Positions 23,425 to 32,494 of a stretch of DNA of 46,999 nucleotides are shown here, one piece after another. Source of the stretch: a virus; the IMG/VR virus record IMGVR_UViG_3300009503_000043, positions 1 to 46,999 of that record; one strand, written 5' to 3'. Within the stretch, counting starts at the first letter, position 1. Each line of letters starts with the position of its first letter. The position numbers were made by a program, and so were the translations under genes. A model generated the notes under the pieces. It saw only the letters and a program-made list of their open reading frames with translations, had not been told where the DNA came from and did not search any database.

Positions 23425-24588
23425 ATGATTATACCACCAATTGACGGCCCAATGAAAGAACACAAACCCGACTGGTTTAATGAACAGGAAATAAGAGAAG
23501 CTGCTAAACCGATTCTAAAGGCTCAAATAAGAAAGTCAGCTTCTTCAAGGGGCAGTGAGCCTATTACTGCACAGTATTTCTGTTCAGATTGTCGGAAGGT
23601 TTATCAAGCAGACGATAAGAGACTGGTTTTTCAGAAGAACGCTTCAAAGAATGCTTCATTAACTTGTCCACGGTGTGGAAAAGAGCTACGCATTTACAGG
23701 CAGGTTCGAAAGATTGAGCATGCGCAGCCCGCCGAGAGACAGATAGTAAAGAAAGCCGCTCTAGGTGATGCTAAAGGACAAACCTATAATACATATGTCG
23801 ATCAGGTGTATTACTGGAAAGCCATTGATGCTCTTCAGAGCCACGTGGCTCGTATGGGATTTCCTCAAGCGAGGGTACGCTATATCTCAAGCGAGCACAC
23901 AAAACAAGCTGGTCAAGCTTATCCGACCCTTAACACGATTAAATGTGCGATTCAATGGGAATATGCTAAAAAGTCGAATGCGATATCTTTTGCAACCGCA
24001 AAAGTATATGCCTCTGTTTCTTTTGATGAGGCTGGCCATATCAATCTTCCTACCGTATTTACGAATGCACAAGGTGTACAGTTCCCGTTTGATAAGCAGA
24101 ATTTAGAAGCACAGCAAGGTATGCAACGAGAACCGAATGTGGGAATGAGATTTGATCAGCGTGGTGGACAGGTTCCTGTTACTTATCGCGAAAGAGAGAT
24201 ATGGCAATTTAGAGCGGCTGCACAACATCGAGGAAATAAGCTTATAAAGCAAGCATCTAGTACCGCTAAAGAGGAAGTCCATGAAGTAAACGGTCAGCTG
24301 CATAATACAAAAGGACCAGCGGTTGTACATAAAGACGGCTCCAAGGAATACTGGTTTGAGGGACAGTTGCATAGAGAGGATGGCCCTGCTTTAGAAGGGA
24401 GTGACGGCTTCCAGGCTTGGTATAAACATGGATCCCTGCATAATACAAATGGTCCTGCTGTTGTATATGCAAATGGTGATAAGGAATACTGGGTTGATGG
24501 AAGGTTTGTTCGCAAGGTAAGTGCAACTCAGGAGAAGAAAGCCGATTTTGGCGATTATATTGAACACAAAGACTTAAGGCAGATGTAG
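23425..24588 (+). CDS. Head-region protein with zinc ribbon and C-terminal H-R-x-D-G-P-A-type repeats
   Basis: 387 residues, starting directly after the previous stop with GGAG upstream. A zinc ribbon is formed by FCSDCRKVY and LTCPRCGKEL (~res 52-90). A middle domain of about 150 residues is alpha/beta and unknown. The C-terminal ~90 residues hold three repeats (LHNTKGPA, LHREDGPA, LHNTNGPA) with the usual G-S/D-K-E-Y-W spacing. The family cap is not intact: after the last repeat it reads GRFVRKVSATQEKK. Three [I/L]-x-K-x-A motifs (IRKSA, IVKKA, LIKQA) are present, the last one just before the repeat domain. Likely a virion component, sharing layout with its upstream neighbour. Confidence 0.6.
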   Translation: MIIPPIDGPMKEHKPDWFNEQEIREAAKPILKAQIRKSASSRGSEPITAQYFCSDCRKVYQADDKRLVFQKNASKNASLTCPRCGKELRIYRQVRKIEHAQPAERQIVKKAALGDAKGQTYNTYVDQVYYWKAIDALQSHVARMGFPQARVRYISSEHTKQAGQAYPTLNTIKCAIQWEYAKKSNAISFATAKVYASVSFDEAGHINLPTVFTNAQGVQFPFDKQNLEAQQGMQREPNVGMRFDQRGGQVPVTYREREIWQFRAAAQHRGNKLIKQASSTAKEEVHEVNGQLHNTKGPAVVHKDGSKEYWFEGQLHREDGPALEGSDGFQAWYKHGSLHNTNGPAVVYANGDKEYWVDGRFVRKVSATQEKKADFGDYIEHKDLRQM

Positions 24589-24589
24589 A

Positions 24590-26590
24590 ATGGGTGCTAT
24601 TCAGAGACGATTCTTTAAGAAACAAGCCGATGGGAGTTGGACTCCAAATCTGACTCAACCACAGCAACCACAGACAGCTCCTACGCCGTCACAAACTGTG
24701 CAGCCTGGACAAAAGATGATGAATATGCAGACTGGAGAAACTTATAATGTCGTTCGTCAGGTTCCAGGAAAGGGAACAGTAGTCCAGAACGCGCAGACAA
24801 ATCAACAAGGAATAATTCCTGAGAACCAGCCAAATCCCAATCTCGTCAATGTAGTTACAAAACAAACATTGGTGGATGCTTTAGCTAAGCAGGCTACGGA
24901 CGGCACATCGAAAACTTCCGATCTTGACAAGGTACTTAAGGGAGTACTAGATGAGGTACTACCTGATTCCGAGCGCAATATTCCTGCTCAAGAGTTGCGA
25001 GAAGCGGAACAAAACTTTGATTCCAGTCTCGACGACTTAGAGGAGATTCATAGAAGTCCTGATGAGGCAACTATTGACGAAGAACAAGATGAAATAGCCG
25101 ATAGATTGGATATGGCAGAAAAAGATCTTGAGGGTCCTTGGGATAGTGATCATGAAGAACAGGAAATTAACAAACTTGTTGATATGAGCAAACGTGATAT
25201 TAATTATTTGAAAGATGAGTTACCTGATACAAAACCAGAACAGGTTCAAGAAGAGAGAGATGAGGTCTTGAAAAACTTATCACAAGCTAAAGAAGATGCT
25301 CAGGAAAAAGAGAAGAAAACTTCTCCCGCAGCTGCGAAAATAGTGGATGTTCTCGGAGTAAAGAGTTCTTGGGAGCAGAAAAAGAAAGAGCTTTTGGCAA
25401 AACAGGCGGCAGATCCTTATACTGTCGGTTATACAAACAAGCGCAGGGTTGATGAGAAATTGAAGAAAGAAGCCGCTTACAGTGCTCCTGACCCCAGACA
25501 CATCAAGGATATTCATGGACACGATCCCGCAACAAATGCTCCAGTCCGAGAAACCCGCGACATACGAATAAGGCTCGATAATTTCCCAATTGGGGAATCA
25601 GAGGCAGATTCTAGTGGACTCCCGACTGATCCGACGAAGCAGAAGGGGTATCGAATCCCGTTTAGAGAGATGGATGAAAAGCAGGTAAGAGAAAGAGAGC
25701 ATTTTCCCAATCAAGATAAATTACCGCTTTACAATATGAAGAGAGAGGAAATAAGTCAGTATTTAAAGAACTCCAATCCTGAGAGAAATTACGGTATTGC
25801 AAATTCTACGGAACCGCATGAAGAAGAAGCTATAAAACAAGAAAAGAACAAGTTCAGTACAGAAGAGCTTGAGTTGAGGGAAATAATCGGTATTTCCAAA
25901 GTGGCGGACAAGGAAGAGTCTGCAGAGGAAGAGGAAGGCGTGAAGGAGGGCCCGATTCAGTTTAAGGTTCTGCAGAAGGCTCCGCCAATAAAAGAATATG
26001 AGGAGCCTGCTCTTATAGGGCCAGCGAAAGATAAGGTAAAGGAAGCGATAACAAAGTTGCACAATGCTCAGAAGGAGCTGGCCGATATTAAAGCAGAGCT
26101 AGCAGAGAAATTAAGACCTCTGCAAGAACAGTCACTTGAAATAACGAAAGAGTATAATCCTAAAATAAAGAGTGCAGAAGACAGTGTAGCATCTTATCTG
26201 AAGATGTTGTACGAGCAGATCAGCGAAACAGAAAGTAAAGTTGTTCACTACGAAGATTTTATAATCGCTCGTGTAGAGCGTATGACCAACCCAACGAAGA
26301 CTCCAACGTTAAACGAGGTGATTGAGAGAGCAGGTCAAATAAGCAAGGACCTGCAGAGTCAGATTATCGAGATCAAGAAGAAATTGCAGGAAGAGAACAT
26401 GTCTTCCGTTCTTGAGCGATATCTTTACAAGTATCCAATTTCTAAATCTCATGAGAAGAAGATTACCTCCTCTTTGAGTTCTGCCGATCCTGTTTTTTCT
26501 ATTATTTCCTGGCTAAGAGGGGTAATAAAGAACTTCCTGGATATAAATGAGATGTTAGATCAGGAATTGGAAGAACAAGACGCTTTTTGA
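24590..26590 (+). CDS. Large acidic coiled-coil head-region protein
   Basis: 666 residues, starting 1 base after the previous stop. The N-terminus is Gln/Pro-rich, with long charged helices over about residues 110-230 and 480-600 and polar linkers in between. No enzymatic motif or membrane segment is visible. It carries four [I/L]-x-K-x-A motifs (LAKQA twice, LKKEA, ISKVA) spaced along the chain, plus FKKQA near the N-terminus. Size, charge, coiled coils and position before the terminase suggest an internal head, scaffold-like or ejected protein that is cut during head maturation. That role is inference. Confidence 0.55.
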   Translation: MGAIQRRFFKKQADGSWTPNLTQPQQPQTAPTPSQTVQPGQKMMNMQTGETYNVVRQVPGKGTVVQNAQTNQQGIIPENQPNPNLVNVVTKQTLVDALAKQATDGTSKTSDLDKVLKGVLDEVLPDSERNIPAQELREAEQNFDSSLDDLEEIHRSPDEATIDEEQDEIADRLDMAEKDLEGPWDSDHEEQEINKLVDMSKRDINYLKDELPDTKPEQVQEERDEVLKNLSQAKEDAQEKEKKTSPAAAKIVDVLGVKSSWEQKKKELLAKQAADPYTVGYTNKRRVDEKLKKEAAYSAPDPRHIKDIHGHDPATNAPVRETRDIRIRLDNFPIGESEADSSGLPTDPTKQKGYRIPFREMDEKQVREREHFPNQDKLPLYNMKREEISQYLKNSNPERNYGIANSTEPHEEEAIKQEKNKFSTEELELREIIGISKVADKEESAEEEEGVKEGPIQFKVLQKAPPIKEYEEPALIGPAKDKVKEAITKLHNAQKELADIKAELAEKLRPLQEQSLEITKEYNPKIKSAEDSVASYLKMLYEQISETESKVVHYEDFIIARVERMTNPTKTPTLNEVIERAGQISKDLQSQIIEIKKKLQEENMSSVLERYLYKYPISKSHEKKITSSLSSADPVFSIISWLRGVIKNFLDINEMLDQELEEQDAF

Positions 26591-26633
26591 GAGCTCCTCA
26601 CAATAGAGCTTTACAACACAGTCGGAGTCAAAT

Positions 26634-26813
26634 ATGATAAAGTTAACAAACTTTTTTAAGGATTGTCCTAAGTGCGGGCGCCCTTTAAGACTCGATTACA
26701 CGGAGCAAACAAGGATTTGCCCAAACTGTAAGACAGAAGTACGGTTGGCAGAAAATGAACGAAGATTTGTCGAGAGGAGAGCGTTGGATAATAGAAAATC
26801 TGCGCAAGCATAG
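26634..26813 (+). CDS. 59-residue zinc-ribbon protein overlapping the next gene
   Basis: An ATG at 26634, preceded by CGGAG at 6 bases, opens a 59-residue frame. It holds two Cys-x2-Cys knuckles, DCPKCGRPL and RICPNCKTEV, followed by a basic helix (ERRFVERRALDNRK). Two intact knuckles with correct spacing and a good ribosome binding site make chance unlikely. It overlaps the following gene by 59 bases in another frame. Small zinc ribbons of this kind act as nucleic-acid-binding or translational regulators; here the target is unknown. Codon phase in the overlap cannot be judged by eye. Confidence 0.65.
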   Translation: MIKLTNFFKDCPKCGRPLRLDYTEQTRICPNCKTEVRLAENERRFVERRALDNRKSAQA

Positions 26814-27609
26814 TGATAGCGTGCAGATTCCTAGAAGGCGACTCTGCAAGATTTGTCAAGTCTTTAAGGATGATGAAGAGACCTTTGCAGAAATAACTCT
26901 AGATATCGTCCTGCAACGTAGGACCTGGGTGGAAATAATGCAGGTCTACAATCAAAAGCTTCCTCCTGGAGTCCCTCCCATTACAGAGATAAATATAAAT
27001 TCCCATCGTCGTCATACTGATCCAGCACTCGTTGCTATGGCATTTTTACATAGCAAGGGGCAGCCAGTAAATGAGGCCGAGCTGTTGAAGGAACTTTTTC
27101 GACAGAAGCTAAAAAAGGAAATCGATCAGAGGCTTATTCATAATGAGATTTTCAGACAGAGAATAAGCAATGTTGAGGCGATACAGACACGAATAGAAGG
27201 CTTAAAAGAGAAGCTAAAATCGTCAACGATTGATGATAGAGAGTTAAGAGAGCTCGATCGTCTCATAGTAACGGCTGATGCCATTTATGGGGAAATACAA
27301 AAGATAGTATTAAGAAGCAAAGAGATAGAGAAGGGCACACCTAATACTCTTATTCAGATCAATCAAAACTTTATTAATAATGTAGAGGCCACTTTGCAAA
27401 CGTACGCAAAGGAGGTCGCGGATTTCTTGCTACTTGATGTATTCAAGGACGATCCCGATAAAGGGAAACAAGTAGCTCTTACTCTTATGCAAATGTTGCA
27501 GAAGCTTGTCACTCCGTTGTTGCCGAAACCACAGGAAGTAGCACAGCCGGTCGAGTATAAGGAGGTTACACAGATTGAACAACCCTCCGAGATTAAAAAC
27601 AACAATTAG
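26755..27609 (+). CDS. Probable terminase small subunit
   Basis: 284 residues directly upstream of the large terminase. The N-terminal ~100 residues include a Cys-x2-Cys (RLCKICQVF) and helical DNA-binding-like segments. The middle is a long helical coiled-coil region. The C-terminal ~80 residues include a helical bundle pattern (VALTLMQMLQKLVTPLL) and a Pro/Gln-rich tail. That layout (DNA-binding head, oligomerisation helices, tail) and the position fit a small terminase that recognises the genome and stimulates TerL. The ATG at 26755 has no strong ribosome binding site and lies inside the zinc-ribbon gene. The call rests mainly on context. Confidence 0.45.
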   Translation: MNEDLSRGERWIIENLRKHSDSVQIPRRRLCKICQVFKDDEETFAEITLDIVLQRRTWVEIMQVYNQKLPPGVPPITEININSHRRHTDPALVAMAFLHSKGQPVNEAELLKELFRQKLKKEIDQRLIHNEIFRQRISNVEAIQTRIEGLKEKLKSSTIDDRELRELDRLIVTADAIYGEIQKIVLRSKEIEKGTPNTLIQINQNFINNVEATLQTYAKEVADFLLLDVFKDDPDKGKQVALTLMQMLQKLVTPLLPKPQEVAQPVEYKEVTQIEQPSEIKNNN

Positions 27610-27621
27610 CATTAGGGACAT

Positions 27622-29532
27622 ATGATAGATCTTACGTCTACCATTGAAAAGCGAGCTAATGAGCTTCAACTAATCCTTCCGAGGGAAGTTCCCGATGCGT
27701 TTCAATTTCTTGTTGCAGATAGTAATTATGTTAATATCGATGCTACTCCTTTTCAGAGACTCATAATAAAGCTTCGTTACAATCTATTTGAGCAGTATCC
27801 TCCTGATGAAGAAGAGCAGCGATTAATCAAACTTGAGAAGGATCTTTGGGGAATTACTCTCCCCCTTACACAAACCCAGCGAATAAAGTATCTAACGCTT
27901 ATAGTTGGAAGACGAGGGACTAAATCGACAATCTCTGCTATGATGGCAGCTAATGATATGAAGGATTTGATTTGTCTTGGAAATCCGCAGCAGTATTACG
28001 GAATGCAAGAACGTTATCCGATCCATATTCTGCATGTTGCAGCAAAAGAGAGTCAAGCGCAGGATATGTTTGCTATTACAAAGAATATTATAAAAGGAAC
28101 GAAGTTTTTTGATCGTTACATAAATTTCAAAGACGACAATACGCAGGAACTCGGTTTCTTCTCACCATATGACCTGTTAATGAATGAACGCATTAAACGG
28201 GAAAATCTCATGCTGCCGAGAGGGGTGCAGCGAAAGAATTTATTACCTGGTAGTCTCAAGATTGAATCTGTCACAACTTCTGGTGCGACCAATAGAGGAA
28301 AGGCAATAAAAACGCTGATCCTTAGTGAGCTGGCACACTTTCAATTTGCAAGAACCGACGATCTAGATTCAGTGTATTCAAGCAGCAATCAAACCGATCA
28401 CGCTATTGTTACAGCTCTTGTGCCTTCTGTGAAGGACTTCGGCGAGGATGGAGTTGTTATAATTGAAACCAGCCCATCAATAAAGGCCGGTGAAGCATAC
28501 AAGTATTATTGCTTATCAGGCGGTAAGGAACAGGATTTACCTGAAGGAATGCACCCAGATGATATTAAACCACTGGAAGGCTATCAATGTGTGCAATTTG
28601 CTACTTGGGAAGTGTCGCCCATTATAACATCAAAAGAACAGTTGCGTGATGAATTTATAAAAGATCCGGTATTCGCGGAGATGGAGTATGGTGCTCATTT
28701 TGGCAACCCTGCTGCTCAGTTTGTTCCCGAAGCGGTTATTAATTTAGTTCCTGTTCCAGGAAGATCAATATCTCGCTTTAACAACGGAACGATTCGTTAC
28801 TGTATTACTCTCGATCCTGGTGGGAAGGCAAAAAGAAAAGCAGCGGATACCTATGCAATAGCTTGGGGACACTATGAGTATGAAGATTATGACCAGAACA
28901 AGGTGCATTATTATGTCGATGGAATGCATGGATTTGATGCGGAGTTACGTCAGCTACCAGGAGGCGCGATAGAACAAATTACAGTCGATCCCGATGTAGT
29001 AATTAACTTCGTATTAGATCTCGTAAGGGATCTCGGTGGAGCAAACTTCATTGACGAGATAGCTTTCGACCAATTTGAAAGCACTGCTCCAGTTTCAAGA
29101 TTACAGTCTGTAGGCTTGCCTGCAATAGAAACAACATTTACAAATAAGTACAAAATGGCCATTTTTGGCGCGCTCCTCTCAGAAATGGAGACGGGACACT
29201 TGCATATGTACGGAGACGATGCAGGAGGCTATGTTGCTCGATGGAAATTAGAGATGAAGTATTTACAGCGTGTCATTTCTGGCAATTATATTTTTTATTC
29301 TCATCCTACAACAGGCCCAGTACAGCATGATGACTTCGCCAGTGTAGTGGCCAATCTTGTATATCGCCTCTCATTAAGAGCAAAGCCAACGAAACAGACG
29401 ACGCAGGAACTTGCCCGAAAAGGCTCAAAACCTGTATACTCTCCGCAACATCTTGTGCCTATTGCTGGGCCGAGGTTATTTAGTACAGGAGGTGTAACTC
29501 CGATTGATAGATTGCGGAAAAGAGGAAGGTAA
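27622..29532 (+). CDS. terL: Terminase large subunit (ATPase and nuclease)
   Basis: 636 residues. The ATPase has a deviant Walker A, VGRRGTKST (~res 95), as expected for terminases. The Walker B-like strand KTLILSELAHF (~231) keeps Glu but has Ser in place of the first acidic residue. The C-terminal RNase-H-fold nuclease shows ITLDPGGKAKRKAADTYAIA (~395), EIAFDQFES (~478) and VQHDDFASVVANLVYRL (~570), matching the three acidic positions. It pumps DNA into the prohead and cuts concatemers. AGGGACAT precedes the ATG; the small-subunit candidate ends 12 bases upstream. Confidence 0.9.
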   Translation: MIDLTSTIEKRANELQLILPREVPDAFQFLVADSNYVNIDATPFQRLIIKLRYNLFEQYPPDEEEQRLIKLEKDLWGITLPLTQTQRIKYLTLIVGRRGTKSTISAMMAANDMKDLICLGNPQQYYGMQERYPIHILHVAAKESQAQDMFAITKNIIKGTKFFDRYINFKDDNTQELGFFSPYDLLMNERIKRENLMLPRGVQRKNLLPGSLKIESVTTSGATNRGKAIKTLILSELAHFQFARTDDLDSVYSSSNQTDHAIVTALVPSVKDFGEDGVVIIETSPSIKAGEAYKYYCLSGGKEQDLPEGMHPDDIKPLEGYQCVQFATWEVSPIITSKEQLRDEFIKDPVFAEMEYGAHFGNPAAQFVPEAVINLVPVPGRSISRFNNGTIRYCITLDPGGKAKRKAADTYAIAWGHYEYEDYDQNKVHYYVDGMHGFDAELRQLPGGAIEQITVDPDVVINFVLDLVRDLGGANFIDEIAFDQFESTAPVSRLQSVGLPAIETTFTNKYKMAIFGALLSEMETGHLHMYGDDAGGYVARWKLEMKYLQRVISGNYIFYSHPTTGPVQHDDFASVVANLVYRLSLRAKPTKQTTQELARKGSKPVYSPQHLVPIAGPRLFSTGGVTPIDRLRKRGR

Positions 29533-29568
29533 TGAAAGTTAGTGTATTATAATAAATGAGAAACGCAT

Positions 29569-29865
29569 ATGGATCTAACAACAAATTTCGACGCAGTAGC
29601 AACCGCTATTAGAAATAAGTTGCAGGTATCACTTTCCTATCAAAAGAAGACCACAGGCGAGATTGTTCAACATACTGGAGGAATCTACGAGATAGGGGCT
29701 AATAAATCTGGTGAAACTGTGATTTGGCTATGGGACACTATGAGAAATGATACCATAAGACAGTTCTTAGTCAGCAATATTATCGATTTTCAAGTTCTTA
29801 ATATTCCGTTTCAAACAAACGGAATGTGGCCACTAAAGATCAACGGAGAAATTGTAGGAGTGTGA
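29569..29865 (+). CDS. Small WYL-like protein
   Basis: 98 residues. The pattern VSLSYQKKTTGE...GIYEIG...VIWLWDT...RQFLVSNIIDFQVL resembles one WYL-type SH3-like beta barrel, which elsewhere senses ligands or nucleic acid ends. There is no HTH attached. It lies between terminase and unknown head-region genes. The ribosome binding site is weak, and an AT-rich stretch with TTATAAT (29548-29554) lies upstream and could be a promoter. Assignment is tentative. Confidence 0.5.
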   Translation: MDLTTNFDAVATAIRNKLQVSLSYQKKTTGEIVQHTGGIYEIGANKSGETVIWLWDTMRNDTIRQFLVSNIIDFQVLNIPFQTNGMWPLKINGEIVGV

Positions 29866-30543
29866 ATGAAAGTCATTTTATTTTTTAATGAGCAGCAAGT
29901 TACATTTGAGGCTTCCTCTCTTGAAGCCGTGTATGGTGGGATAGAGGGGGCAGATTTAGCCTTCTCTTTCTCCCTCGAAGACAAGGCGGTCGAGAAAGCG
30001 GTACAGGATGTAGCGAAAAGACTCGCTACACTAGGTTCCGCTGCCGAGCCAGAGTCGCAAGCGGAAGGCGCGGCATCCGAGGAGACAGTACAGCAACGTA
30101 ATGAGAGGTTAAAAGCGAAAAATATTCCTGCTCTCGGCGTGGCGTCTCCGACCGAAGTAGATAGTCTGAGTTCACCTGTTCAGTCCTTCAGTTTTCAAAA
30201 TCTTATATTCAGCCCTTTGCATCAGAGTAAATTAAAAGCCTTTCGAACAACCAAAGCAGTTGAGTTTATGTCTACTCCTGTTTCGGGCATGCGAATGGTA
30301 GGAGAGACATTTCTATCGACAAATGCTCATGCGTTTGAAGAAGAGAACTGTGTAGAGAATGCAATTTCTGAATTGGTAGATCTTGAAGCAAATTACTTAA
30401 TAAAGCTAAGAGAAGCTTATCCTGAAGCCAAGTTGTGGCAGGGACACATGCCCCAGTTTACGCCAGCTCCTCCTAATGAAAAAGATCGTGAAACCTTTAA
30501 AGTAACAGAGAAGATAACAGCCTATGCGCTCACACCACGTTAA
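29866..30543 (+). CDS. Unknown 225-residue protein
   Basis: Starts immediately after the previous stop with GTAGGAGTGTGA before the ATG. It has a short beta N-terminus, an acidic helix-rich middle (VEKAVQDVAKRLATLGSAAEPE), a polar linker, then a mixed domain ending in PQFTPAPPNEKDRET. No membrane segment and no recognised motif. It is probably a minor structural or assembly protein because of its place between terminase and lysis genes. Confidence 0.55.
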   Translation: MKVILFFNEQQVTFEASSLEAVYGGIEGADLAFSFSLEDKAVEKAVQDVAKRLATLGSAAEPESQAEGAASEETVQQRNERLKAKNIPALGVASPTEVDSLSSPVQSFSFQNLIFSPLHQSKLKAFRTTKAVEFMSTPVSGMRMVGETFLSTNAHAFEEENCVENAISELVDLEANYLIKLREAYPEAKLWQGHMPQFTPAPPNEKDRETFKVTEKITAYALTPR

Positions 30544-30853
30544 ACAAGCTGATTTATACTTTAACACTGTTTTTACTGTTGTGCCAGCTGGATTCAATCC
30601 AGTAGCATTCGGTATCCTTCCACAAGACCAGCACATCAATCGCAAGTATGTGGTTGTATGGGCTGATTACGACTCTATAAAGGGTTTTGATGACAGAGAG
30701 AAGTGGAGCATTTGGGAAATACGATTGTCAGATAAGGACAAACAAGAGCTTGTGCATCTGCCAGGAAACAGTGTGTTTGGATTGCAGTATGTTTCGAATC
30801 GATGGCCAATGCGACAGATCAAATCAAGACCTGCAACTGACAAGGAAGACTGA
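30524..30853 (+). CDS. Unknown 109-residue protein
   Basis: Overlaps the previous gene by 20 bases and starts at the only in-frame ATG; the ribosome binding site is weak. Its sequence is beta-rich with several aromatic residues (KYVVVWADYDS, EKWSIWEIRL), suggesting a compact single-domain protein. No family recognised. Its stop is immediately followed by the GTG of the next gene. Confidence 0.5.
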   Translation: MRSHHVKQADLYFNTVFTVVPAGFNPVAFGILPQDQHINRKYVVVWADYDSIKGFDDREKWSIWEIRLSDKDKQELVHLPGNSVFGLQYVSNRWPMRQIKSRPATDKED

Positions 30854-31705
30854 GTGCTTGTAAGTATAATACATTGGATGAACAATCCCCCTTGGAAATG
30901 GCTGGTTGTTCTTATCATCGGGCTAACTACTTCACTCGTAATTGTTGTACGTACCATGCAAAGGCAAGCAAGAGAGCTTGCATTGATAAAACAGCAATCG
31001 CATCAAAATGAGTTAGCCTACCAGCAACAGCTGCAACAAAAGGCGGATTCAATACAAATTCTTGCTGTGCTAAGTACAAATCTTGAGCATGACAAGAAGA
31101 AGATGTTAATATACATCCAGCAGATGCAGGTTGTGTTGGATAGTTTTAAAAATAATGGCAATGCGCTTGCTAATACTCTCAAGGATAGCGCAGGAAACAA
31201 GTACGTCAGAGTCAATTTTGAGGGACAGGTAAATAAAGTTTTCTTTTACCATGGTTACACGGAGTATTATTTGCCTCCTTCGACTCTCGCTCCCTCCTAT
31301 CAGTTAACGGGTGTATTTGCACCTATTCTTACTACTGACTCATTATTTTATGACTATGCAAATAAATTGCTCCTATCAAAGACCTCTTCTCTTGTTCCTG
31401 GGATCAAGATACAAAATGTACATGTTTACATCGATTCGAGCGTGTATAATGGTCTCATGACCGTGGTAGAAAACAAAACTGTGCAGACAGTACGCGCTTT
31501 TCCTCCACTTGGCGTGCTTTTGAGAGCGAATTTAGGTTTTGACAACGTAAACAGTAGCAATCATACCATCAATCTTAACCTTGATGCAAGTGCCATGTTG
31601 TATTATAAGTATATGAACATCACTTATTACCCCTTTGCTAGGTATGTATCACTTGGCGTATTTTACAATCTTGACATAGCAAAAATAGCTTCAAAGCTCT
31701 TTTGA
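30854..31705 (+). CDS. Membrane-anchored coiled-coil protein, possible inner-membrane lysis or spanin partner
   Basis: 283 residues from GTG, with AAGGAAG upstream. One membrane segment (WLVVLIIGLTTSLVIVV, ~res 16-32) is followed by a long coiled coil (~40-105) rich in Gln, then a beta-rich C-terminal domain of about 170 residues. Topology would be N-in, with the coiled coil in the periplasm. That resembles an i-spanin at its N-terminal half, and the next genes are an endolysin and a lipoprotein. The large C-terminal domain is unlike classical i-spanins, so an adhesion, channel or assembly role remains possible. Confidence 0.5.
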   Translation: MLVSIIHWMNNPPWKWLVVLIIGLTTSLVIVVRTMQRQARELALIKQQSHQNELAYQQQLQQKADSIQILAVLSTNLEHDKKKMLIYIQQMQVVLDSFKNNGNALANTLKDSAGNKYVRVNFEGQVNKVFFYHGYTEYYLPPSTLAPSYQLTGVFAPILTTDSLFYDYANKLLLSKTSSLVPGIKIQNVHVYIDSSVYNGLMTVVENKTVQTVRAFPPLGVLLRANLGFDNVNSSNHTINLNLDASAMLYYKYMNITYYPFARYVSLGVFYNLDIAKIASKLF

Positions 31706-31763
31706 TTCTTTTCGCTATAATAGCTAATTATAAGAGAATCAAATTGTAAAACTTAGGTAGCAT

Positions 31764-32162
31764 ATGGCAGATTTTAAGCAAGCATTTAAAGACACAAGTA
31801 GCAATGAAGGAGGTTATAGTAATAATTCAAGCGATTCTGGAGGGGAAACCTACAGAGGAATAGCTAGGAAATGGCATCCGGACTGGAAAGGCTGGACTCA
31901 CATTGATGCCATAAAGCAGCGTCTTTCTATAACGAATACGTTGGACTGTGACAACGATACCCGTCGAAAGCTCGAATTGGCACTTAAAGCTGATGAAGAA
32001 TTGTCCACCCTTGTACAAGAGTTTTATAAACAGAATTATTGGGATGCTCTTAATCTTGACAATGAGGTTAGCCAACAAGTTGCAAATAAGCTGTTTGATG
32101 TTGCGGTAAATATGGGTTTGGCCACTGCGAGAAGTTTCTATAAAGAGGCAAAGCAGGCATGA
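31764..32162 (+). CDS. Endolysin, GH108-type lysozyme
   Basis: 132 residues. The N-terminus NEGGYSNNSSDSGGETYRGI holds the catalytic Glu15 in the E-G-G-Y signature of glycoside hydrolase family 108. The C-terminal part YWDALNLDNEV...LFDVAVNMGLATA matches the peptidoglycan-binding half. It is somewhat shorter than family members I know (about 160-190 residues), with the end of the binding domain trimmed. It would cleave peptidoglycan for lysis. TAGGTAG precedes the ATG. There is no signal peptide, so a holin or equivalent must release it. It overlaps the lipoprotein gene by ATGA. Confidence 0.85.
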   Translation: MADFKQAFKDTSSNEGGYSNNSSDSGGETYRGIARKWHPDWKGWTHIDAIKQRLSITNTLDCDNDTRRKLELALKADEELSTLVQEFYKQNYWDALNLDNEVSQQVANKLFDVAVNMGLATARSFYKEAKQA

Positions 32163-32494
32163 CGAGATACTTATTTATCTTTTTTGTTTTTTGTTTCTTT
32201 TCTTGCGGTTCTGATGGTAATCGCGGGGGTGTTGCAAATGAGAAACCCGCTGTGCAATATGTCAAAGATCTTCAACACGAGAATGACAGTCTACGTACAC
32301 TTGTTGACAGCCTGAGCAAGTTCTGCGACAGTCTAAAAGTTCTATATAACGGACAAATTATGACATGTAAGATAACAGAACTGCAAATTAAGCGTTATGC
32401 AAAAATTGTTAAAAACAATCCAAGACAAGCGATCTTTTTAGAGGGCTGGATAGACAGAGCCTTTAGAGACGCTATAGGAAGGCCATTAAAATGA
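32159..32494 (+). CDS. Lysis-associated lipoprotein (outer-membrane spanin-like)
   Basis: 111 residues. The signal peptide MTRYLFIFFVFCFFSCGSD ends in a lipobox (F-F-S-C), giving a lipidated Cys followed by Gly-Ser-Asp. A short coiled coil follows (NDSLRTLVDSLSKFCDSLKVL) and then a helical end. Size, lipidation and coupling to the endolysin (ATGA overlap) fit an outer-membrane spanin that joins with an inner-membrane partner, perhaps the protein at 30854. The Ser-Asp just after the Cys recalls surface-export signals in Bacteroidota, hinting at the host. Both points are inference. Confidence 0.65.
   Translation: MTRYLFIFFVFCFFSCGSDGNRGGVANEKPAVQYVKDLQHENDSLRTLVDSLSKFCDSLKVLYNGQIMTCKITELQIKRYAKIVKNNPRQAIFLEGWIDRAFRDAIGRPLK

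Noticed and set aside
24266-24667. Long antisense frames opposite the repeat-coding genes (also 38931-39389 and 45256-45510)
   Set aside because: They mirror the periodic codons of the repeat genes, lack ribosome binding sites and give low-complexity products.
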